Below, piece after piece: positions 1 to 5,028 of a stretch of 5,756 nt of DNA. The stretch spans positions 1 through 5,756 of the forward strand of contig JAEOTF010000219.1 of assembly GCA_016840025.1 (NCBI GenBank), read 5' to 3'. The first letter of the stretch is position 1. Every line of letters begins with the position of its first letter. The notes beneath the pieces are model-generated. The model did no database searches, was not told where the DNA came from, and saw only the letters and a program-made list of their open reading frames with translations. Position numbers and translations under genes: made by a program. The stretch comes from Candidatus Hodarchaeota archaeon (lineage in GTDB: Archaea; Asgardarchaeota; Heimdallarchaeia; Hodarchaeales; YT1-039).

Positions 1-1
1 A

Positions 2-121
2 AAAGAAAGTTCAGCCCAAGAAAAACTCTCAAAATACATTACTTTTTACAATGAAAAAAGGTTACACTTAAGTCTTGATCTTGAAACACCCAGACAATTC
101 GTTTCCAAGGTGCTGAACTAA
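2..121 (+). CDS. Transposase C-terminus (rve/DDE integrase core, IS481/IS3-like), partial
   Basis: An open frame enters from the left edge and ends at TAA 119-121, giving 39 residues. It contains YNEKRLHLSLDLETP, which matches the well-known end of rve-type DDE transposases (YNxxRPHxxLxxxTP) in the IS481 and IS3 families. The usual Pro after the Arg is Leu here. The conserved motif lies about 20 residues before the stop, as is normal for the family, so the C-terminus looks intact. The catalytic DDE residues and the start lie outside the window, so neither family nor activity can be settled. It marks the left edge of the repeat-rich region as bordering a mobile element. A possible element end, GTTAATGACAAA, follows at 126-137. 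Confidence 0.8.
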   Translation, partial: KESSAQEKLSKYITFYNEKRLHLSLDLETPRQFVSKVLN

Positions 122-240
122 CTGCGTTAATGACAAACAATAATCATACAATTAACCTGCTATTTTGAGGGCATGGGATTGAGGGATTCGTTATTTCTAG
201 GCTTGTCAAAAATGAAATCAAACCTAAAAAACAGTCACGA

Positions 241-333
241 AGTGAGGGTGGTCTACCGAATGAAGTTAGAACTCACTTTGTTACTTCAGGAGATAGCGAA
301 AGTGGATTGTTAAATCAACTTTTACCTGTGTAG
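241..333 (+). repeat. Repeat R1a: coding-like remnant (GGLxxEVRTxF)
   Basis: Read in frame to TAG 331-333, this stretch gives GGLPNEVRTHF, then a polar helix-like tail with LLNQLL. The same frame occurs at 2819-2950 (R1b) and 5110-5253 (R1c). DNA identity is highest around GAAGTTmGAAC (255-265). Many differences are synonymous (AGA/CGA, ACT/ACC) or conservative (HF/YY), which points to descent from a real protein-coding 3' end. The open frame extends upstream to a TGA at 166-168, but no start signal was found. The rest of the 122-340 gap holds nothing else recognisable. The parent protein was not recognised. Confidence 0.6.
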
Positions 334-339
334 AACATA

Positions 340-666
340 TTATCTATCTAATTCATGAGTCGCTTCTCTTACCCCCCATGCTCTTGAATTTTCAATCATT
401 GTCTTTATTTTTACTCTCTTTTCAGTGGGTACAATTAATTTTTCATTGAACGTTCTTGCACAAAACTCGCTCCACCTAGAGTATTTATTATCAGAACCAT
501 ATTTTGTTGTAGAGTAAGCAGCATCCGCATTAAAATGCATCAGAAGTAGTTCTGGATCATTATCCTTATTTCCTCTTTTACCTAGAGTGTCGATTATCCT
601 TACTGCTCTTGGAGGGGGCCGCCTCCAGTTGTTCACAATGTTTTTTACTGGTCTTAATATCTCCAT
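340..666 (-). CDS. Hypothetical protein A (108 aa, basic)
   Basis: Not recognised. The protein is basic, with an Arg/Pro-rich patch near the N-terminus (NNWRRPPPRAVR, about residues 12-23), a mixed central part, and aromatic and basic residues around TTKYGSDNKYSRW. There is no signal peptide or membrane segment. The basic patch could bind nucleic acid, but that is only inference. The ATG at 664-666 has no Shine-Dalgarno. A -10-like TCTAAT (minus strand, 673-678) ends 6 bases before it, as for the neighbouring genes, which supports this start. The gene sits alone between repeats R1a and R2a, 6 bases from the R1a stop. It is probably real, judging by its natural composition and promoter, but it could be a fortuitous frame. 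Confidence 0.55.
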   Translation of the reverse strand: MEILRPVKNIVNNWRRPPPRAVRIIDTLGKRGNKDNDPELLLMHFNADAAYSTTKYGSDNKYSRWSEFCARTFNEKLIVPTEKRVKIKTMIENSRAWGVREATHELDR

Positions 667-672
667 ATGATT

Positions 673-678
673 ATTAGA
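673..678 (-). promoter_or_regulatory. -10-like box of gene A, leaderless position
   Basis: TCTAAT on the minus strand matches five of six bases of TATAAT. Exactly 6 bases separate it from the ATG, so transcription would start at or next to the start codon. No good -35 lies 17 bases upstream. The alternative promoter at 699-727 would give a leader of about 25 bases without a Shine-Dalgarno. Confidence 0.35.
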
Positions 679-698
679 AATAATTATTATTGAAATGT

Positions 699-727
699 AG
701 TTTAATAGAAGCCTATATATTTGTCAA
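699..727 (-). promoter_or_regulatory. Sigma-70-type promoter facing gene A
   Basis: On the minus strand a perfect -35 TTGACA (722-727) is followed after 17 bases by TAAACT (699-704), four of six matches to the -10 consensus. It points into gene A, whose ATG lies 32 bases further on. The -35 is immediately outside repeat R2a. The spacing is ideal and the -10 is mediocre. Confidence 0.5.
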
Positions 728-733
728 AAATAA

Positions 734-832
734 TGGGTGGATAACGACTTTTCTTTTGAACCACATTTAGCCTTGTTCATAAAACTTCAAGAGGCATATC
801 CTGAGTATAGAAAGCAGTTTGTGTTTATTTAA
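734..832 (+). repeat. Repeat R2a: coding-like remnant (EPHLALFxKLQEAYP)
   Basis: In frame from 734 to TAA 830-832 this reads W-V-D-N, then EPHLALFIKLQEAYPEYRKQ and FVFI. The second copy is R2b at 1709-1850. Long blocks such as GAACCACATTTAGCCTTGTT are identical, and several differences fall at third codon positions (GCA/GCT, AAA/AAG) or are conservative (Ile/Met). There is no start codon or ribosome site, and a stop lies just upstream (731-733), so it is a fragment and not a gene. The peptide would be an amphipathic helix; the parent family was not recognised. Confidence 0.6.
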
Positions 833-836
833 GGGT

Positions 837-1017
837 AAGTGATGGGGACAATTAGACACCGCTCACTTTTGCATTCTCATTAATCACAATTGCATTATTA
901 TAATACTCTAAAAATTATTAGCAACTATATTCCTAGGTTGAGGTAAATAAAATATGTATGTTTTAAGAACATCACAAACTATATCTTTAAAATTTACATT
1001 ATGCTATATTACAGGTT
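837..1017. other. AT-rich intergenic stretch upstream of gene B
   Basis: No gene was recognised. A TATAAT at 899-904 has no convincing -35. A possible Shine-Dalgarno, GAGGT (940-944), precedes an ATG at 954. This opens a 27-codon frame ending at TGA 1035-1037, which overlaps the start of gene B in another frame. It could be a leader peptide coupled to gene B, or chance. There is no hairpin with a T-tract. Confidence 0.3.
1005..1010 (+). promoter_or_regulatory. -10 box of gene B, leaderless position
   Basis: TATATT (five of six matches to TATAAT) ends 7 bases before the ATG at 1018, so the transcript would begin at or one base before the start codon. No Shine-Dalgarno lies between them beyond a weak AGG. 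No clear -35 is seen at 16-18 bases upstream. Confidence 0.4.
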
Positions 1018-1659
1018 ATGCACAACCTGGAAACTGAAGGGGGTCCTGCAAATAGACGCGACTTCTTAAAAATTGTCGGTGCGGGTGCTACAGGGTTAGC
1101 AATTTATGGCTTCTGGAGATTAAACTACGATTTACAAACAGGAGAAAAACTAAGAAAGATGAATGAATGGGAACCCAAGGTTGCAGATTTTCTACGCGAA
1201 ACATTAGAATCTGATAAACTGGACAATCTAAAGGTTTTTAACGAAATCGCCCGACCTCAATTTGTTGATTTAGTTTCAGAGTCTAAAAGTTCCCTTCTCT
1301 CTCCGATTAAGGAAATCAGCAAGCCTCCGAGATATGACCTCTTAGCTTTTTCTTTAGGTGAGCATTATCAAGAGAATATCCCTACATATGAAGAGGCACC
1401 AGGATACGTTGATTTTTACAACGACACTCTTTCTTTTCTTGATAGAGCAATATTAAGAGTTGGACCCGAAAATGTAAAAGATAAGAATCTTGAAACACAA
1501 TCAAATATGTGGGTAGAAGCATTGTATAGGTCATATTCAGCAGCACATGAATTTGACCCAACGTTAAAAGATGGTGTTTATCTACCAGAAAACCAAACCC
1601 TCATTGGTCGCGGTATTGCTCCGCGCAATCGCTTTGTTAGATTGCAACCTCATTCATAA
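1018..1659 (+). CDS. Tat-signal exported protein B of unknown function (213 aa)
   Basis: The N-terminus carries a clear twin-arginine signal: NRRDFLK at about residues 12-18, followed by a Gly/Ala-rich hydrophobic stretch (IVGAGATGLAIYGFW, about 19-33). This fits the S/N-RRxFLK motif of Tat substrates, which are exported folded. There is no lipobox Cys. The hydrophobic segment is short and lacks a clear AxA cleavage site, so it may stay as an N-terminal anchor. The remaining 180 residues are soluble-looking and mainly helical, with no recognised domain, metal-binding cluster or Cys pattern; Tat substrates often carry cofactors, but none can be inferred here. It is a single gene between repeats R2a and R2b, with a terminator directly after it and a -10 box 7 bases before the ATG. 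The reading frame is secure; the function is unknown. Confidence 0.85.
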   Translation: MHNLETEGGPANRRDFLKIVGAGATGLAIYGFWRLNYDLQTGEKLRKMNEWEPKVADFLRETLESDKLDNLKVFNEIARPQFVDLVSESKSSLLSPIKEISKPPRYDLLAFSLGEHYQENIPTYEEAPGYVDFYNDTLSFLDRAILRVGPENVKDKNLETQSNMWVEALYRSYSAAHEFDPTLKDGVYLPENQTLIGRGIAPRNRFVRLQPHS

Positions 1660-1660
1660 T

Positions 1661-1689
1661 CTTATTTCCTGAAAAAATAAGCCTTTTTA
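1661..1689 (+). terminator. Rho-independent terminator of gene B
   Basis: CTTATTT (1661-1667) pairs with AAATAAG (1675-1681) around a 7-base loop, followed by CC and a T-run (1684-1688). The stem is AT-rich and therefore weak, but it begins two bases after the stop codon of gene B and has the right layout. Confidence 0.6.
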
Positions 1690-1708
1690 TACAAATCATT
1701 AATGGTCT

Positions 1709-1850
1709 GAAGCTTGTATACTATGGGCGGATAACGGTAATTATCTTGAACCACATTTAGCCTTGTTTATGAAGCTTCAAGAGGCTTATCCCCACTACTA
1801 GAAGCAATTCAGTTTTGTTTAGCGGGAACTAGTGAACTTTGTCAGGAACT
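1709..1850 (+). repeat. Repeat R2b joined to R3a
   Basis: The left part (about 1724-1820) is the second copy of R2, reading WADNGNYLEPHLALFMKLQE and AYPHY, then an in-frame TAG (1799-1801) where R2a has Arg. It is therefore a broken remnant. The right part (1811-1850, R3a) matches R3b at 2345-2384 at 34 of 40 bases, including the identical core AACTTTGTCAGGAACT. The end of the repeat runs into gene C and supplies that gene's TGA stop codon (minus strand, 1842-1844). A potential AAGC/GCTT hairpin in this copy is not kept in R2a, which argues against a conserved RNA structure. Confidence 0.6.
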
Positions 1851-2312
1851 ATAATTATTAGGAGTGTGACTCTCAACGAATAATGCTACTCTGGCTGCAT
1901 GTTCATGTCTAATATTTTTCCATTTAATTTCGGTCAGTTCAGGGAGTAAATGAGAATTTATCATTGATTCTGATTTTTCTGATATATGATGTTTAATAGT
2001 ACCTTCGGAATCAATGTAGCATTTTTCAGTCATCATACTTCCCATCCATTTTTTTGGCCAAATAGCCACTGTCACAAATGGAGGTTCTGGTTCAAGTGCA
2101 CCAATTTCGTAAAAGGCATCTGGTGAGACACTGATGGAGTAATCTTTACCTTTCAGCCATGCGGTATCTTCATCTTGACGATTTGATTGAACAGTATCGG
2201 TTAAGCCACGAAGGTAAGAAAATGGGTCTCGGCAAATCTCACTTTCTCTATCTAACTTGAAAGTCGGAAACATTAGTTGCACATTTTTTTCTGGTTGATG
2301 AATCTCTTGCAT
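1842..2312 (-). CDS. Hypothetical protein C (156 aa)
   Basis: Not recognised. It is a soluble protein without a signal peptide or membrane segment. The central part (VTVAIWPKKWMGS, about residues 79-91) looks like beta strands with aromatic residues, and the C-terminal third is helical and charged (SEKSESMINSHLLPELTEIKW). The ATG is supported by a perfect TATAAT 7 bases upstream and no Shine-Dalgarno. The last codons and the TGA stop lie inside repeat R3a, so the present C-terminus was probably set by the junction with the repeat. The gene is followed upstream on the same strand by the Nudix gene, but 76 bases and repeat R3b separate them and each has its own -10, so they need not be one operon. 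Confidence 0.7.
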   Translation of the reverse strand: MQEIHQPEKNVQLMFPTFKLDRESEICRDPFSYLRGLTDTVQSNRQDEDTAWLKGKDYSISVSPDAFYEIGALEPEPPFVTVAIWPKKWMGSMMTEKCYIDSEGTIKHHISEKSESMINSHLLPELTEIKWKNIRHEHAARVALFVESHTPNNYSS

Positions 2313-2319
2313 TGACGTG

Positions 2320-2325
2320 ATTATA
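2320..2325 (-). promoter_or_regulatory. -10 box of gene C, leaderless position
   Basis: A perfect TATAAT on the minus strand lies 7 bases before the start codon, placing transcription start at or next to the A of ATG. The base context upstream has no good -35 at 17 bases. No Shine-Dalgarno is present. Confidence 0.5.
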
Positions 2326-2344
2326 ACATTCAGTGTTTAAAAGA

Positions 2345-2384
2345 ATTTTTGTTTTTCGGGGACTGGTAAACTTTGTCAGGAACT
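2345..2384 (+). repeat. Repeat R3b
   Basis: A 40-base near-copy of R3a (1811-1850) with six mismatches; the last 28 bases differ at three positions only. It lies between gene C and the Nudix gene and ends 4 bases from the Nudix stop codon. Read on the minus strand, both copies begin AGTTCCTGACAAAG. This resembles GTTAATGACAAA just after the transposase stop (126-137), so R3 could be a lone end of an insertion sequence. That link is tentative. Confidence 0.6.
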
Positions 2385-2388
2385 TCTT

Positions 2389-2787
2389 TCAGTCTGAAAT
2401 ATATTGCTCAAAGAACTTTTTAGTTGCAGGCCATACTTTTTGATGTTTTAGTATTTCATTTCTAGTAAACCAGCCAATTTCCGATATTTCCTTTTCATCA
2501 ATAGTAATGGGATTATTTCCGTTGATACATTTCCACCAGTGAGTTGCCTGGTCTTTTACATCACCTGGTGTTTCTGCAATTTTCTCAATTGGAGTTATCT
2601 TGATACCCAATTCCTCCTGCACCTCTCTAATAAGTGAAGTTTTTTCATTTTCACCTTTTTCTAAATGTCCACCTGGTGGATAATAAAAGCCCGTGTGTTT
2701 TCCGAAGTCTCTTTTAGAACTTATAAGAAGAAATTCATTTGTGTCTTTTCTTTTACGAGAGATTATACCAACAACAACATTTTTCAT
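2389..2787 (-). CDS. Nudix hydrolase (132 aa)
   Basis: A complete Nudix box spans residues 40-62: G-x5-E (GGHLEKGE), seven residues, then REVQEELGI, matching GX5EX7REUXEEXGU with all metal-binding Glu and the Arg present. The enzyme should be an active Mg-dependent hydrolase of a nucleoside diphosphate linked to another group. The substrate cannot be read from the sequence; PPGGHLEKGE is typical of the small MutT/NUDT-like subgroup. The length is normal for a single-domain Nudix protein, with strand-rich flanks (NVVVGIISRKR at the N-terminus, EIGWFTRNEIL near the C-terminus). The start is supported by TATACT 6 bases upstream; there is no Shine-Dalgarno. It is divergent from the TrmB-like operon, with repeat R1b between them. 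A house-cleaning or nucleotide-signal role is possible. Confidence 0.92.
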   Translation of the reverse strand: MKNVVVGIISRKRKDTNEFLLISSKRDFGKHTGFYYPPGGHLEKGENEKTSLIREVQEELGIKITPIEKIAETPGDVKDQATHWWKCINGNNPITIDEKEISEIGWFTRNEILKHQKVWPATKKFFEQYISD

Positions 2788-2793
2788 AATTGA

Positions 2794-2799
2794 AGTATA
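2794..2799 (-). promoter_or_regulatory. -10 box of the Nudix gene, leaderless position
   Basis: TATACT on the minus strand (five of six matches to TATAAT) ends exactly 6 bases before the ATG, so the mRNA would start at the start codon. No Shine-Dalgarno exists in these 6 bases. No convincing -35 was found. Confidence 0.45.
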
Positions 2800-2818
2800 T
2801 CATTGTGAGGCTAATTGA

Positions 2819-2950
2819 GGCGGGGGTGTAATAGTAGACGAAGTTCGAACCTATTACGCTCAAGATAGTAGAAGTAAAGAAGTGATAAAACACTTACTTC
2901 TTGTTAATAACCACAAGATTGCTTCGAAGTCTCCATCAATGAATCTATAA
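2819..2950 (+). repeat. Repeat R1b: coding-like remnant (VDEVRTYYAQ)
   Basis: The frame from 2819 to TAA 2948-2950 reads GGGVIVDEVRTYYAQ, then SKEVIKHLLLVNN and a 14-residue unique tail. A TGA sits directly upstream (2816-2818), and no start codon opens it. The block around TAGTAGACGAAGTTCGAACC is almost identical to R1c, and the following differences include the synonymous TAC/TAT. It fills most of the gap between the divergent Nudix and TrmB-like genes, so their upstream regions meet inside or beside it. Confidence 0.65.
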
Positions 2951-2977
2951 CTATTGTTTTAGAAGGGTGTTGTGTAG

Positions 2978-2983
2978 TATATT
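2978..2983 (+). promoter_or_regulatory. -10 box of the TrmB-like/methyltransferase operon
   Basis: TATATT (five of six) lies 11 bases before the ATG at 2995, giving an expected leader of only 4-5 bases. A weak -35-like TTGTTT (2954-2959) lies 18 bases upstream, just beyond the end of R1b. No Shine-Dalgarno precedes the ATG. Confidence 0.45.
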
Positions 2984-2994
2984 CTAATTAAGTT

Positions 2995-3477
2995 ATGCAA
3001 AAGTTTGACAAAAGCAACCCAGAGGATTTTGAGGTGTTGAAGAACAAGTTTGTTTCGTTTTACGAGGGAATTGAAGGTATTAAGGAAGTTTATAGGGATA
3101 CTCTTAAAGCAAAAACCTATTTATTTTCACTTCTTCAACCCTCAGATGTTGATCCAGATTTATATAAATGGCTGACAACAGAATATGTTGAACAGAGGAT
3201 TAAGAAAGGTGTACAAGCTTATGTTGTTCTTTCAACCGAAAAGGAAGATGAAGCTCTTGGTGACTATATTGCAAAAAGCAGAGATGAGTTAAGAATATCG
3301 CACGTTATAAAGTCCGTCGGACACCCTTTTGAAAATGAGATTATCATATATGATGATAAAGTTGCCTTTATTCAATACAATCCAAAGTATCCACTTGGAG
3401 CTATTTTGATAACCCACAAACCCATTGCAAACACAATGAGATCCATGTTTTTGCACTTTCTTTGGAAATCAGAGTAA
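2995..3477 (+). CDS. Stand-alone TrmB-type C-terminal sensor domain (160 aa)
   Basis: The sequence follows the pattern of the C-terminal domain of TrmB-family regulators. It contains GIKEVYRDTLKAK (28-40), VDPDLYKWL (52-60), YVEQRIKKGVQAYVVLS (64-80), HPFENEIIIYDDKVAFI (110-126) and the end IANTMRSMFLHFLW (144-157). Full TrmB regulators are about 250-270 residues and begin with a winged helix-turn-helix that binds DNA. That part is absent: only about 27 residues precede the domain, and a -10 box and short leader support this ATG. It is thus probably a sensor or adaptor domain that cannot bind DNA alone. Inference: it either binds a small ligand and acts on the methyltransferase encoded 11 bases downstream, or partners a separate DNA-binding protein. 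A recent truncation that left the frame open is the alternative. Confidence 0.8.
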   Translation: MQKFDKSNPEDFEVLKNKFVSFYEGIEGIKEVYRDTLKAKTYLFSLLQPSDVDPDLYKWLTTEYVEQRIKKGVQAYVVLSTEKEDEALGDYIAKSRDELRISHVIKSVGHPFENEIIIYDDKVAFIQYNPKYPLGAILITHKPIANTMRSMFLHFLWKSE

Positions 3478-3488
3478 TATATGGAACT

Positions 3489-5027
3489 ATGGAGGAACCA
3501 GTCAAGAATGAAGGAACGACAGCAACAAACGAGGTTGTAACCGAGATCCAAAAAAAAGCTCCGGAAATTTCACAAAATAATCTACGAAAACTTGACCCCG
3601 AGGAATATCTTGAGACACTTAGAAAGGTAGCGTTTTCTGATGATGTCTCACCAGCCGCTGGATATATTGACGTGATTATTGACAGATTTCATGAAGAATT
3701 ATCTGAAAACGGAGATAAAGAATATCCTGCAAGGTGGATAGCACACGACATAGGGCAAGAAACCAGAAGAGTATTGTGGAGATTTGCTGTGGATAGGGAT
3801 ATAAGAGTAAAACCAGAATTATTGGACAAACTATATACCTTTGTAGATGATCCAAATAGAGTGGTGAGATTCCATTCAAGCGAGTATTTATCAGACATTA
3901 TTGTTTTAGATAATAGGAACGGTGAGGAGTCTTTGGGACTATATAGCCGGTATAAAAAGGATGTGGTAGGTAAACTAACAACACCAAAGGAAGATGATGA
4001 AGTTGAAACAGCAATATGGATGGTTGATACAGCCTGGGCGTCATTTCCTAGCCAACTCCAGCCGATGTTGATAGATGCAATGGAAGTTGCTGAAGACGAT
4101 GAAGCAATTATAAGAGCTTTTGGGATTTTTTCAAACAGGATTGGTTTTGAGGAAGCCAGAAAGTTACTTAAAAGTCATGCTCAAGAAAGTGAGGATTTTA
4201 GGCCAAAACTTGAGAAAATTGAGAAAGCGCTTGATTTGACGAGGGGGAAAGTCTTTGATGATCTAAAAAGACTATATGATGAAATTAACTTTCAAAACTA
4301 CGCACCCAATGAAGAACTGATTGCTTTTGAAAGAGATATTCTCATGCAAGAGATTGATGAGGATGACAAGAGAGTTCTAGACATAGGACAAGGTCCTGCC
4401 GGAAGGCATGTTAAAGCTTTGGGAGAAGAAGGGATCAATGCAATGGGATTTGATTTTGTCCAAAAACATTCTACTCTTGCAAAGAAAGCAAATCCCGAAA
4501 GAGATATTATGGTTGCTGACTGGCACAATATGCCTTTTAAAAGCGATAGTGTAGATGTAGCTTATTGTTTAGGAAGGTCGTTTACTCACAACACAACTAC
4601 CGATGATGCAATTGCATTTCTTAGAGAATCCAGGAGAGTTATTAAAGATGATGGTAAATTGATTGTAGATTTACCGGAAAACACTGGGAACTATTTCCAG
4701 CGAGAAAGAAACCGCCTCGAACAAGCTGCACAAAAACTCGGAATAAGTCATAAAGAATTGGGGTCAATAATTGACAGCCCAGATGGTATGAACTTTTTTG
4801 ACAGACTTCTACCTTCAGAGGAACAATTTAAGGCAATGGCAACGATATCCGGATTTGAAGCAGAGAGAATAAAAGAAAGAAGATATACAGATAGTGAGGG
4901 GCATGAAAATGTAAATGCTTACTACAGATTAACTCCTTTGGGAAAAACCCCCAGTTTTGATGAACTCATGGATGCAATTCATACAGCTCACACGGCTCAT
5001 CCTCCCCTATATGTAACTTATATATAA
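3489..5027 (+). CDS. HEAT-like helical domain fused to class I SAM-dependent methyltransferase (512 aa)
   Basis: Residues about 36-246 are all-helical with repeated paired-helix units of HEAT-like character, for example DDPNRVVRFHSSEYLSDII. A class I methyltransferase core follows (about 281-400). Motif I is VLDIGQGPAGR (296-306), with Gln301 where Cys, Ala or an acidic residue is more usual. Asp322 in GFDF ends strand 2, VADWHNMPF (342-350) is the loop that usually contacts adenine, and DSVDVAYCLG (353-362) is strand 4. The final segment (about 400-512) has a helical insertion and closing strands (ISGFEAERIKERRY), and ends with HTAHTAH. The substrate is unknown; it resembles Methyltransf_11/25-type small-molecule or protein methylases. 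ATG 3489 is preferred over the in-frame TTG at 3462, which would overlap the previous gene. There is no Shine-Dalgarno, so translation is probably coupled to the TrmB-like gene 11 bases upstream. Confidence 0.85.
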   Translation: MEEPVKNEGTTATNEVVTEIQKKAPEISQNNLRKLDPEEYLETLRKVAFSDDVSPAAGYIDVIIDRFHEELSENGDKEYPARWIAHDIGQETRRVLWRFAVDRDIRVKPELLDKLYTFVDDPNRVVRFHSSEYLSDIIVLDNRNGEESLGLYSRYKKDVVGKLTTPKEDDEVETAIWMVDTAWASFPSQLQPMLIDAMEVAEDDEAIIRAFGIFSNRIGFEEARKLLKSHAQESEDFRPKLEKIEKALDLTRGKVFDDLKRLYDEINFQNYAPNEELIAFERDILMQEIDEDDKRVLDIGQGPAGRHVKALGEEGINAMGFDFVQKHSTLAKKANPERDIMVADWHNMPFKSDSVDVAYCLGRSFTHNTTTDDAIAFLRESRRVIKDDGKLIVDLPENTGNYFQRERNRLEQAAQKLGISHKELGSIIDSPDGMNFFDRLLPSEEQFKAMATISGFEAERIKERRYTDSEGHENVNAYYRLTPLGKTPSFDELMDAIHTAHTAHPPLYVTYI

Positions 5028-5028
5028 G

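Noticed and set aside
899..904. TATAAT as the promoter of gene B
   Set aside because: There is no -35 at 16-18 bases and it lies over 110 bases from the start; TATATT at 1005-1010 is better placed.
3462..3488. TTG 3462 as the start of the methyltransferase
   Set aside because: It would overlap the upstream gene by 16 bases with a rare start codon and no ribosome site; ATG 3489 lies 11 bases after the upstream stop.
3676..4528. Minus-strand open frames of 67-76 codons inside the methyltransferase gene
   Set aside because: They lie wholly within a well-supported coding gene on the other strand, have low-complexity composition and show no recognisable motif.
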